A DNA stretch of 14,688 nt, taken from contig DRZV01000065.1 of assembly GCA_011375465.1 (NCBI GenBank), forward strand, positions 1-14,688. The letters are read 5' to 3'. Shown here in pieces: positions 1-7,275 of the stretch. The stretch comes from Neomoorella mulderi. GTDB taxonomy: Bacteria; Bacillota; DSM-521; Neomoorellales; Neomoorellaceae. Both the position numbers and the translations under genes were made by a program. Under the pieces are notes generated by a model that saw nothing but the letters and a program-made list of their open reading frames with translations, was not told the DNA's origin and searched no databases. Numbering within the stretch: position 1 is the stretch's first letter; every line of letters begins with the position of its first letter.

Positions 1-850
1 GGCTAAAAGGGGTCTGGGCAAGGGATTGGGAGCCCTCCTGCCGCCAGAAGCGCCCTCCGGAGAGCCTCAGGTGATGAAGATACCGATAGATCAGATAGTG
101 GGCGCTCCTTACCAGCCCCGTCAGGATTTCCAAGAGGAGGGCTTAGAGGAGATGGCAGCCACCATCAAAACCCATGGCCTCATCCAGCCCATAGTGGTAA
201 GGCCCCTGGAGCCGGGAAAGTATGAGATAGTGGCCGGGGAAAGGCGCTGGCGGGCTTCTAAAATGGCAGGCCTAAAAGAGATACCCGCCATAGTAAAGGA
301 ACTGGCCCCCAGAGAAGCGGCGGAGATGGCCCTGATCGAGAATCTTCAGAGAGAGGATTTGACCCCCTTAGAGGAGGCCAGGGCCTATCAGATTTTGATA
401 CAGGAGTTTGGGATTACCCAGGAGGAGTTGGCCCTGAGGCTGGGGAAAAGCCGGCCCGCCATAGCCAATGCCCTGCGCCTGTTGCAATTGCCCGCTGAAG
501 TTCAGAAGATGCTCCAGGAAGGGAGCATAACGGCAGGACACGCCCGGGCCCTTCTGTCTTTGAAGGACCCCCATCTCCAGCAAAATCTGGCCTCCAGAAT
601 AGCCGGGGAGGGGATGACCGTCAGAGAGGCAGAAGCTTTGGCCAAACAGATGGCCTCCCAGGGGGAGAGGGGTCCCAAGAAAGGGAGGGAACCGGGGGAA
701 ACCCCGGAGATAAGACATCTGGAAGAGCGCCTGCAGGGCCATTTGGGTACCAAGGTGCGGCTCAAGGGCCAGGAAAGGGGCAAAATCGAGATTTACTTTC
801 ACAGCCCCGAGGAGCGGGAGCGGCTGTTGAGCCTGCTGCTCTCTTTCTAG
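1..850 (+). CDS. parB: ParB/Spo0J chromosome-partitioning protein (first two bases of start codon missing)
   Basis: ParB is a CTP-dependent DNA clamp that loads at parS, spreads along DNA and works with ParA/Soj and SMC in chromosome segregation. The frame is open from position 2 and reads AKRGLGKGLGALLP, the standard ParB N-terminus, so position 1 is the last base of the start codon; a TTG at 26 is internal. The full product is about 283 aa. The N-terminal CTPase domain (about residues 25-125) carries QPR, the GERRWRA box (about 80-86) and ENLQRE (about 114-119). A helix-turn-helix (about 140-164, TQEELALRLGKSRPAIANAL) follows, with GHARALLSL and a C-terminal dimerisation segment after the charged linker. 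ParA would be expected just upstream. The neighbouring DUF4446 gene and a parS-like site immediately downstream support a chromosomal rather than a plasmid ParB. Identification is very secure. Confidence 0.97.
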   Translation, partial: AKRGLGKGLGALLPPEAPSGEPQVMKIPIDQIVGAPYQPRQDFQEEGLEEMAATIKTHGLIQPIVVRPLEPGKYEIVAGERRWRASKMAGLKEIPAIVKELAPREAAEMALIENLQREDLTPLEEARAYQILIQEFGITQEELALRLGKSRPAIANALRLLQLPAEVQKMLQEGSITAGHARALLSLKDPHLQQNLASRIAGEGMTVREAEALAKQMASQGERGPKKGREPGETPEIRHLEERLQGHLGTKVRLKGQERGKIEIYFHSPEERERLLSLLLSF

Positions 851-887
851 AAGGTTTCCGCCCCTGGAAGAGGAAAGATCTTTAGGG

Positions 888-903
888 GGTTTCACGGGAA
901 ACT
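888..903. other. parS-like palindrome (candidate ParB binding site)
   Basis: The 16-mer GGTTTCACGGGAAACT matches the bacterial parS consensus TGTTTCACGTGAAACA at 13 of 16 positions; the inner 14-mer differs only at one central base (CACGGG for CACGTG). It lies 37 bp after the parB stop codon, where parS sites commonly occur. Its last base is the first base of the TTG start of the next gene, so bound ParB could also affect that gene. The broken central symmetry is the main weakness. Confidence 0.55.
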
Positions 904-1241
904 TGACAGTGAAACAGAATCTCCCGGAAGGGTTTATAAAAGGGGTGATCACCGGCCTCCTGATAGGTGAAGGCCATTTCGGCGGAGATGGCAGGCAGGC
1001 CCAAATAACCCTGCGCATGCATGGAAGACACGAGGCCCTCTTTCAATGGCTCTTGGAGGCGGTGCCCGGGTCCCGCCTGTACGGACCCTACTTCCACGGA
1101 GGCCGTTTCTATTATCAGTGGATGGTGAGGGGCAGATCCCTAAAGGAATTCATGGCAAGGCTGGATCTCGATTTTTTAGCCAAGGTGGATCCGCCCACTT
1201 ATCAGAGGATTTGCCAGATGAAGGAGAGGTATGATGTTTAA
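903..1241 (+). CDS. Small single-motif LAGLIDADG-like protein (domesticated homing-endonuclease fold)
   Basis: This 112-aa protein has one LAGLIDADG-type motif at residues 14-26 (GVITGLLIGEGHF). The acidic residue of the usual GEG element is kept (E23), while the preceding D of the usual GLIDGEG is I21. The following stretch (QITLRMHGRHEALFQWL, then GSRLYGPY and a YYQW strand) resembles the beta-strand half of a LAGLIDADG domain. A lone motif means that any DNA-binding form would have to be a homodimer. There is no intein or intron around it and it is too short for a typical full endonuclease, so a domesticated regulatory or DNA-binding role, as in the sporulation regulator WhiA, is inferred. 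The TTG start at 903 is preceded by AGGGGGT at 884-890, with rather long spacing; GTG 909 is the alternative. It sits between parB and the pyruvate-kinase-like gene, probably in one operon. The fold assignment is by motif only. Confidence 0.7.
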   Translation: MTVKQNLPEGFIKGVITGLLIGEGHFGGDGRQAQITLRMHGRHEALFQWLLEAVPGSRLYGPYFHGGRFYYQWMVRGRSLKEFMARLDLDFLAKVDPPTYQRICQMKERYDV

Positions 1242-1264
1242 AGGATCTGCAGAGGAGGGATAAG

Positions 1265-1831
1265 ATGGCTACCTACTGGCCTTCAGCTGGAAAGGAATTA
1301 ACCCAACCCACCCTTAGCTTGGCCTTGAAGAGGGCCAGGGAATTGGGCATAAAAGATGTGGTGCTCCCTTCGGTTACCGGGTACAGCGCTTCTCTTTTAT
1401 TAAAGGAGCTGTCACCGGAAGAGGAATGGAACCTGGTATGTGTGACCCACCAGGCGGGTTTTAAGGAACCCGGGAAGATGGAGATGCCCGAAGAGGTGCG
1501 GCGGAGGCTTCAGGAGGCGGGGATGAAGATCCTCACCACCACCCATCTCATGGGGGGTCTGGATAGGGCTCTGCGCTTCGCCTTTCAAGGGGTTTACCCT
1601 GCAGAGATCATAGCCTATACCCTGAGGCTTTTGGGGGAAGGGGTCAAGGTGGGGGTCGAGGTGGCGATTATGGCCTTGGACGCCGGCCTTATCCCCTACG
1701 GCAGGGAGGTGGTATCTCTGGGCGGGACCCGGGAAGGGCTGGATACCGCCCTGGTGATCCAACCGGCCCACTCCAGGGAATTCTTCGCCACCAAGATAAA
1801 AGAGATAATCTGTAAGCCCAGGGATTTTTAA
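1265..1831 (+). CDS. Stand-alone pyruvate kinase C-terminal (alpha/beta) domain protein
   Basis: The 188-aa product resembles the pyruvate kinase C-terminal domain (PK_C family) from end to end and lacks the catalytic TIM barrel and its metal- and ADP-binding motifs, so it should not have pyruvate kinase activity. In full-length enzymes this domain carries the allosteric or tetramer interface. Visible features are TQPTLSLALKRARELGIKD at the N-terminus, VTGYSASLL, VCVTHQAGFKEPG, the ILTTTHLMGGLDRALR turn, and a C-terminal GLDTALVIQPAHSREFF. The ATG at 1265 has a clear AGAGGAGGGA ribosome binding site at 1251-1260. The gene follows the LAGLIDADG-like gene by 23 bp and precedes the DUF4446 gene by 19 bp, which suggests co-transcription with parB. 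The ligand is unknown; a small-molecule sensor role is only a guess. Confidence 0.85.
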   Translation: MATYWPSAGKELTQPTLSLALKRARELGIKDVVLPSVTGYSASLLLKELSPEEEWNLVCVTHQAGFKEPGKMEMPEEVRRRLQEAGMKILTTTHLMGGLDRALRFAFQGVYPAEIIAYTLRLLGEGVKVGVEVAIMALDAGLIPYGREVVSLGGTREGLDTALVIQPAHSREFFATKIKEIICKPRDF

Positions 1832-1850
1832 TTCCTTTAGGGGGAATTCT

Positions 1851-2351
1851 ATGGATTGGCAGGCCTATCAGCTCTATTTTTGCTTGATCTTGGCAGGGTT
1901 GCAGCTGATGTTGATATTGGGGTTCTTTCTGCTGAGGTCAGAATTGAACTACCTTAAAGCGAGGATGCGCAGGTTGCTGGAAACGGGGCAGGAAATGGAT
2001 TTGGCTTCTGCCCTGGAGAGGTTTAAAGATGTAAAAGAGGTGAGGGAGACCATAGAAAGGCTGGAAGAGGTCCTGGCTGATATAAAAACGGAGCTGTCCC
2101 GGTGCTTCAGCCGGGTGGGCATGGTGCGCTTTAACGCCTTCCAGGAGGGGAGCAACGACTTGAGCTTTGCTCTAGCCCTGTTGAACCAGGAGGGGGAAGG
2201 GTTTATCCTCACCAGCATCTACGCCCGGGATGAGACCAGGGTCTTTCTAAAGCCTGTCCAGAAGGGCCGTCCCCTCATACGCCTGAGCCAGGAGGAGGAG
2301 CAGGCCCTGGCTCAGGCTTTAGGTCTAGAGACCGAAGGGCAGATAATCTAA
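1851..2351 (+). CDS. DUF4446 family membrane-anchored protein
   Basis: The product is 166 aa. One N-terminal membrane helix (about residues 9-28) is followed by a charged, probably coiled-coil segment (about 30-85) and then the conserved DUF4446 core: VGMVRFNAFQEGSNDLSFAL (about 89-108), LTSIYARDETRVFLKP, and LSQEEEQAL near the end. The family has no established function, and genes of this type are commonly found next to parB in Clostridia, as here. The topology suggests a short external or membrane N-terminus with a cytoplasmic core. The ATG at 1851 is preceded by AGGGGG at 1839-1844. The TAA stop overlaps the AAGGGGGA ribosome binding site of the next gene, so the two are probably translated from one message. 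A role in segregation or sporulation is inferred from the neighbours only. Confidence 0.88.
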   Translation: MDWQAYQLYFCLILAGLQLMLILGFFLLRSELNYLKARMRRLLETGQEMDLASALERFKDVKEVRETIERLEEVLADIKTELSRCFSRVGMVRFNAFQEGSNDLSFALALLNQEGEGFILTSIYARDETRVFLKPVQKGRPLIRLSQEEEQALAQALGLETEGQII

Positions 2352-2363
2352 GGGGGATATATC

Positions 2364-3011
2364 ATGCTCTTCAAAGATCGCCTGGAGGCTGGGAGAAGGC
2401 TGGCGGAAAGGCTGGCCCTTTATAAGGACAGCCATCCCATAATTCTGGCCATACCCCGGGGAGGGGTGGTGGTGGCGGAGCCGGTGGCAGAGGCTCTAGG
2501 TGGGGAACTGGATCTGGTTATCCCCCGTAAAGTGGGCTTGCCTGCCAATCCAGAACTGGCCGTGGCCGCGGTGGCCCCCGATGGGACTGTTCTCTATAAC
2601 ATGGAGGTCATGGAAGCCCTCCGCCTTTCTCCTGAAGACATCTGGCCTTTGGTGGAACAGGAGAGATTGGAGATAAAAAGGAGATTGAAGGCCTACCGGG
2701 GGAGGGAAGATCTGCCTCCCCTTAAGGACAGGACGGTGATCGTGGTGGACGACGGCGTAGCCACTGGCCTCACCACCGCCGCGGCTGTGGAGTACGTAAA
2801 GAAAGCCCCGCCCCAACGGGTTATTCTGGCGGTACCTGTGGCGCCTCCTGACACGGCGGCCTGGCTGCGATCCAAGGTGGATGAACTGATATGTCTCTAT
2901 ACCCCTGAACCCTTTTATGCCGTGGGGCAATTTTACCTGGATTTCCGCCAGATCACCGATGAGGAGGTAAAGGAAATATTGAGCCGCTTTCAGAAGCGGA
3001 AGCCATCTTGA
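2364..3011 (+). CDS. Phosphoribosyltransferase-family protein
   Basis: This 215-aa protein has a type I phosphoribosyltransferase domain. The PRPP-binding loop VIVVDDGVATG lies at residues 125-135, with the paired acidic residues followed by GVATG. An N-terminal PRGG loop (residues 31-34) and the VIPRKVGLPANPELA segment (52-66) are also typical of a broad family of PRTases of unassigned substrate. The C-terminus (FYAVGQFYLDFRQITDEEV) is a conserved tail of this group. The actual base or substrate cannot be read from sequence, and some members have been annotated as hydrolase/PRTase fusions, which this one is not. The ATG at 2364 has its ribosome binding site overlapping the DUF4446 stop. It ends the plus-strand run and converges on yyaC; no clear terminator separates them. 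Confidence 0.88.
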   Translation: MLFKDRLEAGRRLAERLALYKDSHPIILAIPRGGVVVAEPVAEALGGELDLVIPRKVGLPANPELAVAAVAPDGTVLYNMEVMEALRLSPEDIWPLVEQERLEIKRRLKAYRGREDLPPLKDRTVIVVDDGVATGLTTAAAVEYVKKAPPQRVILAVPVAPPDTAAWLRSKVDELICLYTPEPFYAVGQFYLDFRQITDEEVKEILSRFQKRKPS

Positions 3012-3587
3012 TCGACCCCCGTCCTTTTCCTTCCAGGAGCTGAAAGGCGTAGAGCACGGCTTGGGCTATTTTGGAAGCCATTTCCATTACCTGATAAAGG
3101 CGGGTATTCTGAAGCACCAGGTATTCCATGTACCCCCCACGTTGACCACGCCTGTAAAATGTATATCTCCCACAGGGGGTAAATCCTTGTTTACCCCCGC
3201 CCCTGGTTTCAAGGGCCCTGAGCCCAACAGTATGTAGCCCACATTTTCCAATTTTCCCAGGCAGGCGTCTACGGCTATGATGAGGGGATTTTCCTGTTCC
3301 CTGTATACGGAGGCCAAGGTCTCCTGGAGGTTGGTGGCATGTACCGGTGACTTAAGGGTACCGTAAACGGCCGCCCGCAGGGAATGTTGGCTTAACATGG
3401 TCCCCACCAGGGGTCCCAAAGCATCTCCCGTGGAGCGATCGGTGCCTATACAGAGGATCACCGGGGTTCCGGGAGAATCCTTGAGAAATCCGAAAAGCCC
3501 CTCTCCCAGCAGGATGGAAGCCTGGGGGTCTTGATGGTGACATCCTATTTTTTCCGGGCGTAGGGGCTGGGGGATGCGGATCATCAT
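2953..3587 (-). CDS. yyaC: YyaC family spore protein, frameshifted near the C-terminus
   Basis: YyaC (DUF1256) is a sporulation-associated protein with a fold related to the spore protease GPR and the hydrogenase-maturation proteases. The intact reading frame covers 3087-3587 (166 aa) and shows LCIGTDRSTGDALGPLVG (about 45-62), VDACLG (about 106-111) and GDIHFTGVVNVGG (140-152). After VNVGG the frame runs into an unrelated 14-residue tail. The next frame continues with the expected family ending MEYLVLQNTRLYQVMEMASK from 3129 downward and stops at 2953. One extra G in the six-G run (C-run at 3132-3137 on the plus strand) joins the two, giving about 211 aa, close to the family length. The restored end would overlap the phosphoribosyltransferase gene tail to tail. 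An AGGAGGAG ribosome binding site (3588-3595) precedes two ATGs; the second, at 3584, is better spaced. The family call is secure; whether the gene is truly broken is not. Confidence 0.88.
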
Positions 3588-3637
3588 CTCCTCCTAAAAG
3601 GGGTTTGTCTACAGTATGTTCTTTTTTAACAGTTCTA

Positions 3638-3669
3638 TACTATCCCCGTCCCTCCGGTCATAGTTATAG
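3638..3669 (-). promoter_or_regulatory. Possible forespore (SigF-type) promoter of yyaC
   Basis: On the minus strand, GGGGATAGTA (3647 down to 3638) fits the SigF -10 pattern GGnrAnAnTw at every fixed position. A CTATA about 17 bases upstream (3669-3665) matches the -35 pattern GywTA at four of five positions, with spacing slightly longer than usual. It lies about 50 bases before the yyaC start. Forespore expression would fit a YyaC protein. The -35 fit is weak. Confidence 0.35.
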
Positions 3670-3684
3670 ACAGGGGGTGTTGAT

Positions 3685-4706
3685 ATTCTAAAGCGCGAAG
3701 GAGCCGTGGCCCTGGCCCTCATGGGCTGCCTGGCGGGGGCGGGTTTCACTTCCGGCCAGGAATTGGTTCAATTTTTCGTGGGTGCTGGATCCAGGAGCCT
3801 TAGGGGGTCCTCCTCATGGGCTGCCTTCTGGTGTTTTTCACAGCCAGCCTCCGCTCGCTGGCTTTAAAGCTGGGGTCTTTTTCCTATAGGGACTTGTGGA
3901 TGCACCTCCTGGGCAGGTTAGGGGAAACGGCGGATTGCTTGACCAGCCTCTTTTTATTTATGAGCTGCGCCATCATGCTGGCGGGCAGCGGCACGGTGAT
4001 GCAGGACGTATTTTCTCTTCCCCTTCCCCTGGGCATGCTTCCCTGCATGTTTTTGAGCTTTCTGAGCTGCAGGGGAGGGGGGAGGGGTCTCATGGGGATC
4101 AACTACGCCCTGGTACCCATAAAAATGCTGATAATAACCGGGGTTAGCCTCTATCTGCTCCACACCACCGGCCCTCCTGCTGAACCTCTGGAGTTGAACC
4201 CCCGGGGCCTTGTGAGCCCATGCTGGGGTATCAATGCCCTGCTCTATGTGGCCTACAACCTGCTGTTTGCAGCTGTGATTTTATCCACTCTACCCCCTTG
4301 CTACGGCGGGCCCAAGGGAGCGGCGATGGGGGCGGGGTTAATGGCGATTTTAGCTCACCTCTTGGTGGAGGTACTGAAGTCACATCCGGAAGTGCTGTCA
4401 GAACCGCTCCCCCTTCTGGCCCTGGTGGGTAAAAGGGCCCCTTACCTCTATCCCGTTTACGCCCTGGCCCTATGGCTGGCCATGACCACCACAGCCGCGG
4501 CCAATCTCTACGGTCTGGTGACCCGGCTTCAATCCCTCTTCCCCTTTAGCCCTGAAGGTTGGGCTCTCCTGCTTCTGCTCTTTATATATCCCCTGGCCTG
4601 CTTGGGATTTACCAGCCTGATAGTCTGGGTTTATCCTCTGTTTGGATATATAGGCATATTTTTGCTAATATTATTGCTATGGGGATTACTAGATATGGTC
4701 TTTTAG
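3685..4706 (+). CDS. YkvI-type multi-pass membrane protein, frameshifted near the N-terminus
   Basis: This is a predicted transporter-like membrane protein of the YkvI family, substrate unknown. Two frames each carry part of it. The first (3685 to about 3803) reads LKREGAVALALMGCLAGAGF then TSGQELVQFFV, the usual first helix with its GAGF-SGQE motif. The second (intact from about 3808, annotated start ATG 3816) gives about eight further hydrophobic segments, the SYRDL motif, YVAYNLLFAAVILSTLP and TTTAAANLYGL. Adding one G to the five-G run at 3803-3807 makes the frames continuous (SLRGVLLMGCLL). No ATG/GTG/TTG lies before LKREG in that frame; the ATT at 3685 sits 6 bases after AGGGGGT and is the best-placed initiator, with GTG 3706 as the alternative. 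The ATG at 3816 would cut off helix 1 and is not the true start. Its neighbour is the GerMN lipoprotein gene, 62 bp downstream. Confidence 0.78.
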
Positions 4707-4768
4707 CAGGAAGACTCTGCTTTTTTGTCGAAAAGGGATGGCAGCCTTGAAAAAGGAGGTAGCAATCC

Positions 4769-5770
4769 TTGAAGGCCGAAGCTTCCAAAGGGCACCTTTT
4801 TGGGCTGTTGGTGACGGTCTTGCTTTTAGCCCTCTCCCCCTTTTTTGTCACCTCCTGTCAGACCAGAACCCAAAATGAAAGGGATAGGGTAAAGGAGAGA
4901 GCCGGGGTACGCAGGCCCCTCTTGTGTGAAGGGGAGCGCCGGTCGGTCTTGCTCTATTATCTGTCCCAGGACGGCGCCTATTTAGTTCCTGTGACCCTTA
5001 AGTTAACCCCCACCAGGGAGGTGGCCAAATCGGCGGTGGAGAGATTACTGGCGGGTATATCTGCAGAAGGGCTCCAACGGGCATTTCCTGAAGGGGTCAA
5101 GCTGCGGGACGTATTCACCCTGGAGGACAGGGAAACGGTTTACGTGGACCTCACCCGGGAAGTGTTGCACATGGGAAAAGATCAGGCGGAAAGGGCCATA
5201 AAGTCCCTGGTCCTTACCTTGACCGAATTGGAGGGGGTCAAAAGGGTACAGGTGTTGGTGGAGGGGGAAAAGCTGGATTCCATAGGAGGGGTACCGGTGG
5301 GGGAGCCCTTATCCCGGCCTTCCTCCATAAACGATCTCCTGCCACCAGGGCAAAATAGAGGGGTCCAGGTTTACTTTGCAGATCCCCAGGCCTTGTTTTT
5401 GATACCGGTCACCGTGCCTCCGGTGGGAGGGGAAGGTCCTAAAGGGGCGGTTTTAGCCCTGTTGGCAGGCCCTCCTCCTGGCAGCGGTTTGAGCAGGACC
5501 GTATGGCCGGGCACCCGGCTGCTGGCTTTCCATTTAGAGGGTAGTACAGCAGTGGTGGATCTCTCTTCCGAGGCCTTTGGATATGGGGGAGGCCACACCG
5601 CGGAGATCTGCTTTATAAATTCCTTGCTCTTCACCTTAACCGATTTCCCCCAAGTGAGCAGGGTGCAGATTTTGATAGAGGGGCAGCGGAGGAAATTCAC
5701 CCCTGGAGGTATGGATATATGGGAACCCTTACCCCGGCCAGAGGCCCTGAACCCTATCCCCCAGCGGTAA
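4769..5770 (+). CDS. GerMN-domain lipoprotein (two GerMN domains)
   Basis: The 333-aa product begins with a lipoprotein signal peptide: hydrophobic core about residues 9-27, lipobox VTSC, lipidated Cys30. It then has two GerMN domains, about 59-172 (VLLYYLSQDGAYLVPVTLKL ... VKRVQVLVEGEKLDSIGG) and about 199-315 (VQVYFADPQALFLIPVTVP ... VSRVQILIEGQ). Each ends with the family's hydrophobic strand plus EG motif. Two tandem GerMN domains are the architecture of Bacillus GerM, a protein needed for spore septation and germination, so an extracytoplasmic role at the forespore or cell envelope is likely. The start is TTG 4769, preceded by a strong AAGGAGG at 4753-4759 with nine bases of spacing. It follows the YkvI-like gene closely and is separated from selA by a short AT-rich region. 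The family assignment is firm; orthology to gerM is likely but not proven. Confidence 0.9.
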   Translation: MKAEASKGHLFGLLVTVLLLALSPFFVTSCQTRTQNERDRVKERAGVRRPLLCEGERRSVLLYYLSQDGAYLVPVTLKLTPTREVAKSAVERLLAGISAEGLQRAFPEGVKLRDVFTLEDRETVYVDLTREVLHMGKDQAERAIKSLVLTLTELEGVKRVQVLVEGEKLDSIGGVPVGEPLSRPSSINDLLPPGQNRGVQVYFADPQALFLIPVTVPPVGGEGPKGAVLALLAGPPPGSGLSRTVWPGTRLLAFHLEGSTAVVDLSSEAFGYGGGHTAEICFINSLLFTLTDFPQVSRVQILIEGQRRKFTPGGMDIWEPLPRPEALNPIPQR

Positions 5771-5776
5771 GGGGTT

Positions 5777-5805
5777 TTTATCTTTTTCCCTCAAGGATAT
5801 ATAAT
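5777..5805 (+). promoter_or_regulatory. Possible sigma-A promoter of selAB
   Basis: A perfect TATAAT lies at 5800-5805 in an AT-rich pocket of otherwise GC-rich DNA, about 45 bases before the selA start. The -35 region 17 bases upstream (TTTATC, 5777-5782) is poor. A weak four-pair CCCC/GGGG hairpin (5759-5774) followed by T-rich sequence may end the GerMN message just before it. Confidence 0.4.
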
Positions 5806-5850
5806 TATCGTAGAAATATCTTGAACTATTCTTACATTGGGGGTAGTTCA

Positions 5851-7242
5851 ATGGGAGACAAGGAGAGCCTTTTGAGGCAACTTCCAGCGGTGGATCAGCT
5901 GGCCAAACATCCCTCCCTGGAGGAATGGGCCCGACAGGATCATAGACTGCTGGTGGAAGCCATAAGGCGGGTTTTGGCCGGATGGAGGCAGAAGATCTTG
6001 GCAGGGGGCGATTTTCTGCCCACCTTGGAAGTCCTGGTGGAGGAGATAAAAGCCAAGTTCAAAGAACTGCACCGGAGCAGCCTCAGGCCGGTAATAAATG
6101 CCACCGGAACTGTGCTGCACACCAATCTGGGCCGGGCTATCCTGTCCGCCGAGGCGGTGGAAGCCATAGTGAAGGCCGCCAGCCGTTATACCAACCTGGA
6201 GTTTAACCTCAGGACGGGAAAGCGGGGATACCGCTATGATCACGTGAGGGGCCTGTTGCAGGAGATCACCGGCGCAGAGGACGCCCTGGTGGTGAACAAC
6301 AACGCGGCGGCGGTGTTGCTTTGCCTTTCGGCCCTGGCCTCAGGCCGGGAGGTGATAGTATCCCGGGGCCAGCTGATAGAGATCGGGGGTTCCTTCAGGA
6401 TCCCAGAAGTTATGGCCCAGAGCGGGGCCAAGCTGGTGGAAGTGGGCACCACCAACAAGACCTACCTCAGGGATTATGAAAAAGCCATAAGCCCCGATAC
6501 CGCCCTTCTCTTCAAGGCCCATACCAGCAACTATCGCATTTTGGGTTTCACCCAGGAAGTGGCCACGGCTGAGCTGGTGGAACTGGGCCGGAGATACGGC
6601 CTCCCTGTTATGGAGGATTTGGGCAGCGGCTTTCTGGTCAACCTGGAGGAGTACGGAATAACCGATGAGCCTACGGTTCAGGCGGAGATCCAGCAGGGGG
6701 TGGACATCCTCACCTTTAGCGGGGACAAACTCCTGGGGGGCCCTCAGGCGGGGATAATATTGGGCAGACGGGAACTGATAGCCGAAATCGCCCGTCATCC
6801 CTTAACCAGGGCAGTGCGTATCGACAAGCTGACCTTGGCGGGGCTGGAGGCCACCCTGAGGGCTTATAGGAATCCCCGACAGGCCATCCGGGAGATACCC
6901 ACCCTGGCTGCCTTGACAGCCGATCTGTCTTCCCTCAAGCGGCGGGCGGAAGAGCTACACGGCCTGCTGAGCTCTGTCCTGGGGGAAAGGGCCCAGGTGG
7001 AGGTGAGGAGCATCACCTCTCAGGCAGGAGGGGGATCCTTGCCCCTTTTGGAGCTGCCTTCCTTTGGCCTGGCCCTCCGGTGCCCGGATATCTCGGCTTC
7101 CCTATTGGCGGAACGCCTCCGGCAGACCGATCCCCCTGTAATAGCGCGCATCCAGGAGGACACCCTTATTCTGGATGTCCGGACCATCTTACCTGGGGAG
7201 GCAGAGGAGCTGGCCCGGGCCCTGCTGGCAGCCTTGACCTAG
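5851..7242 (+). CDS. selA: L-seryl-tRNA(Sec) selenium transferase
   Basis: SelA is the PLP enzyme that converts seryl-tRNA(Sec) to selenocysteyl-tRNA(Sec) using selenophosphate. The product is 463 aa, the usual bacterial length. The N-terminal tRNA-binding region starts LRQLPAVDQL. The core carries the family motif VINATGTVLHTNLGRA (about 81-96), GAEDALVVNNNAAAVLL (about 141-157) and the PLP-lysine motif FSGDKLLGGPQAG with Lys293 as the Schiff-base residue. ATG 5851 is chosen because GGGGGT (5839-5844) precedes it at good spacing and the protein then begins like other SelA; a longer frame exists back to 5719 but overlaps the GerMN gene and adds unrelated residues. selB follows after 33 bp, so the two form an operon. 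selD is not in the window. Confidence 0.97.
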   Translation: MGDKESLLRQLPAVDQLAKHPSLEEWARQDHRLLVEAIRRVLAGWRQKILAGGDFLPTLEVLVEEIKAKFKELHRSSLRPVINATGTVLHTNLGRAILSAEAVEAIVKAASRYTNLEFNLRTGKRGYRYDHVRGLLQEITGAEDALVVNNNAAAVLLCLSALASGREVIVSRGQLIEIGGSFRIPEVMAQSGAKLVEVGTTNKTYLRDYEKAISPDTALLFKAHTSNYRILGFTQEVATAELVELGRRYGLPVMEDLGSGFLVNLEEYGITDEPTVQAEIQQGVDILTFSGDKLLGGPQAGIILGRRELIAEIARHPLTRAVRIDKLTLAGLEATLRAYRNPRQAIREIPTLAALTADLSSLKRRAEELHGLLSSVLGERAQVEVRSITSQAGGGSLPLLELPSFGLALRCPDISASLLAERLRQTDPPVIARIQEDTLILDVRTILPGEAEELARALLAALT

Positions 7243-7275
7243 CGGATAACCTTACCTGGAAAAGGGGAAAACGCC

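Noticed and set aside
368..1018. Long minus-strand open frame (216 aa) across parB and the next gene
   Set aside because: It is antisense to two well-supported genes, has no recognisable motifs or ribosome binding site, and is composed of residues expected from the complement of a GC-rich gene.
3601..3641. Plus-strand sigma-A promoter for the ykvI-like gene (TTGTCT ... TATACT)
   Set aside because: Spacing of 25 bases between the boxes is far from 17, and the -10 coincides with the minus-strand promoter candidate.
5759..5787. Terminator after the GerMN gene
   Set aside because: Only four G-C pairs with an eight-base loop; the following T-rich stretch is interrupted. Too weak to list as its own feature.
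5719..5850. Longer selA start at 5719
   Set aside because: It overlaps the end of the GerMN gene, lacks a suitable ribosome binding site, and adds residues foreign to SelA.
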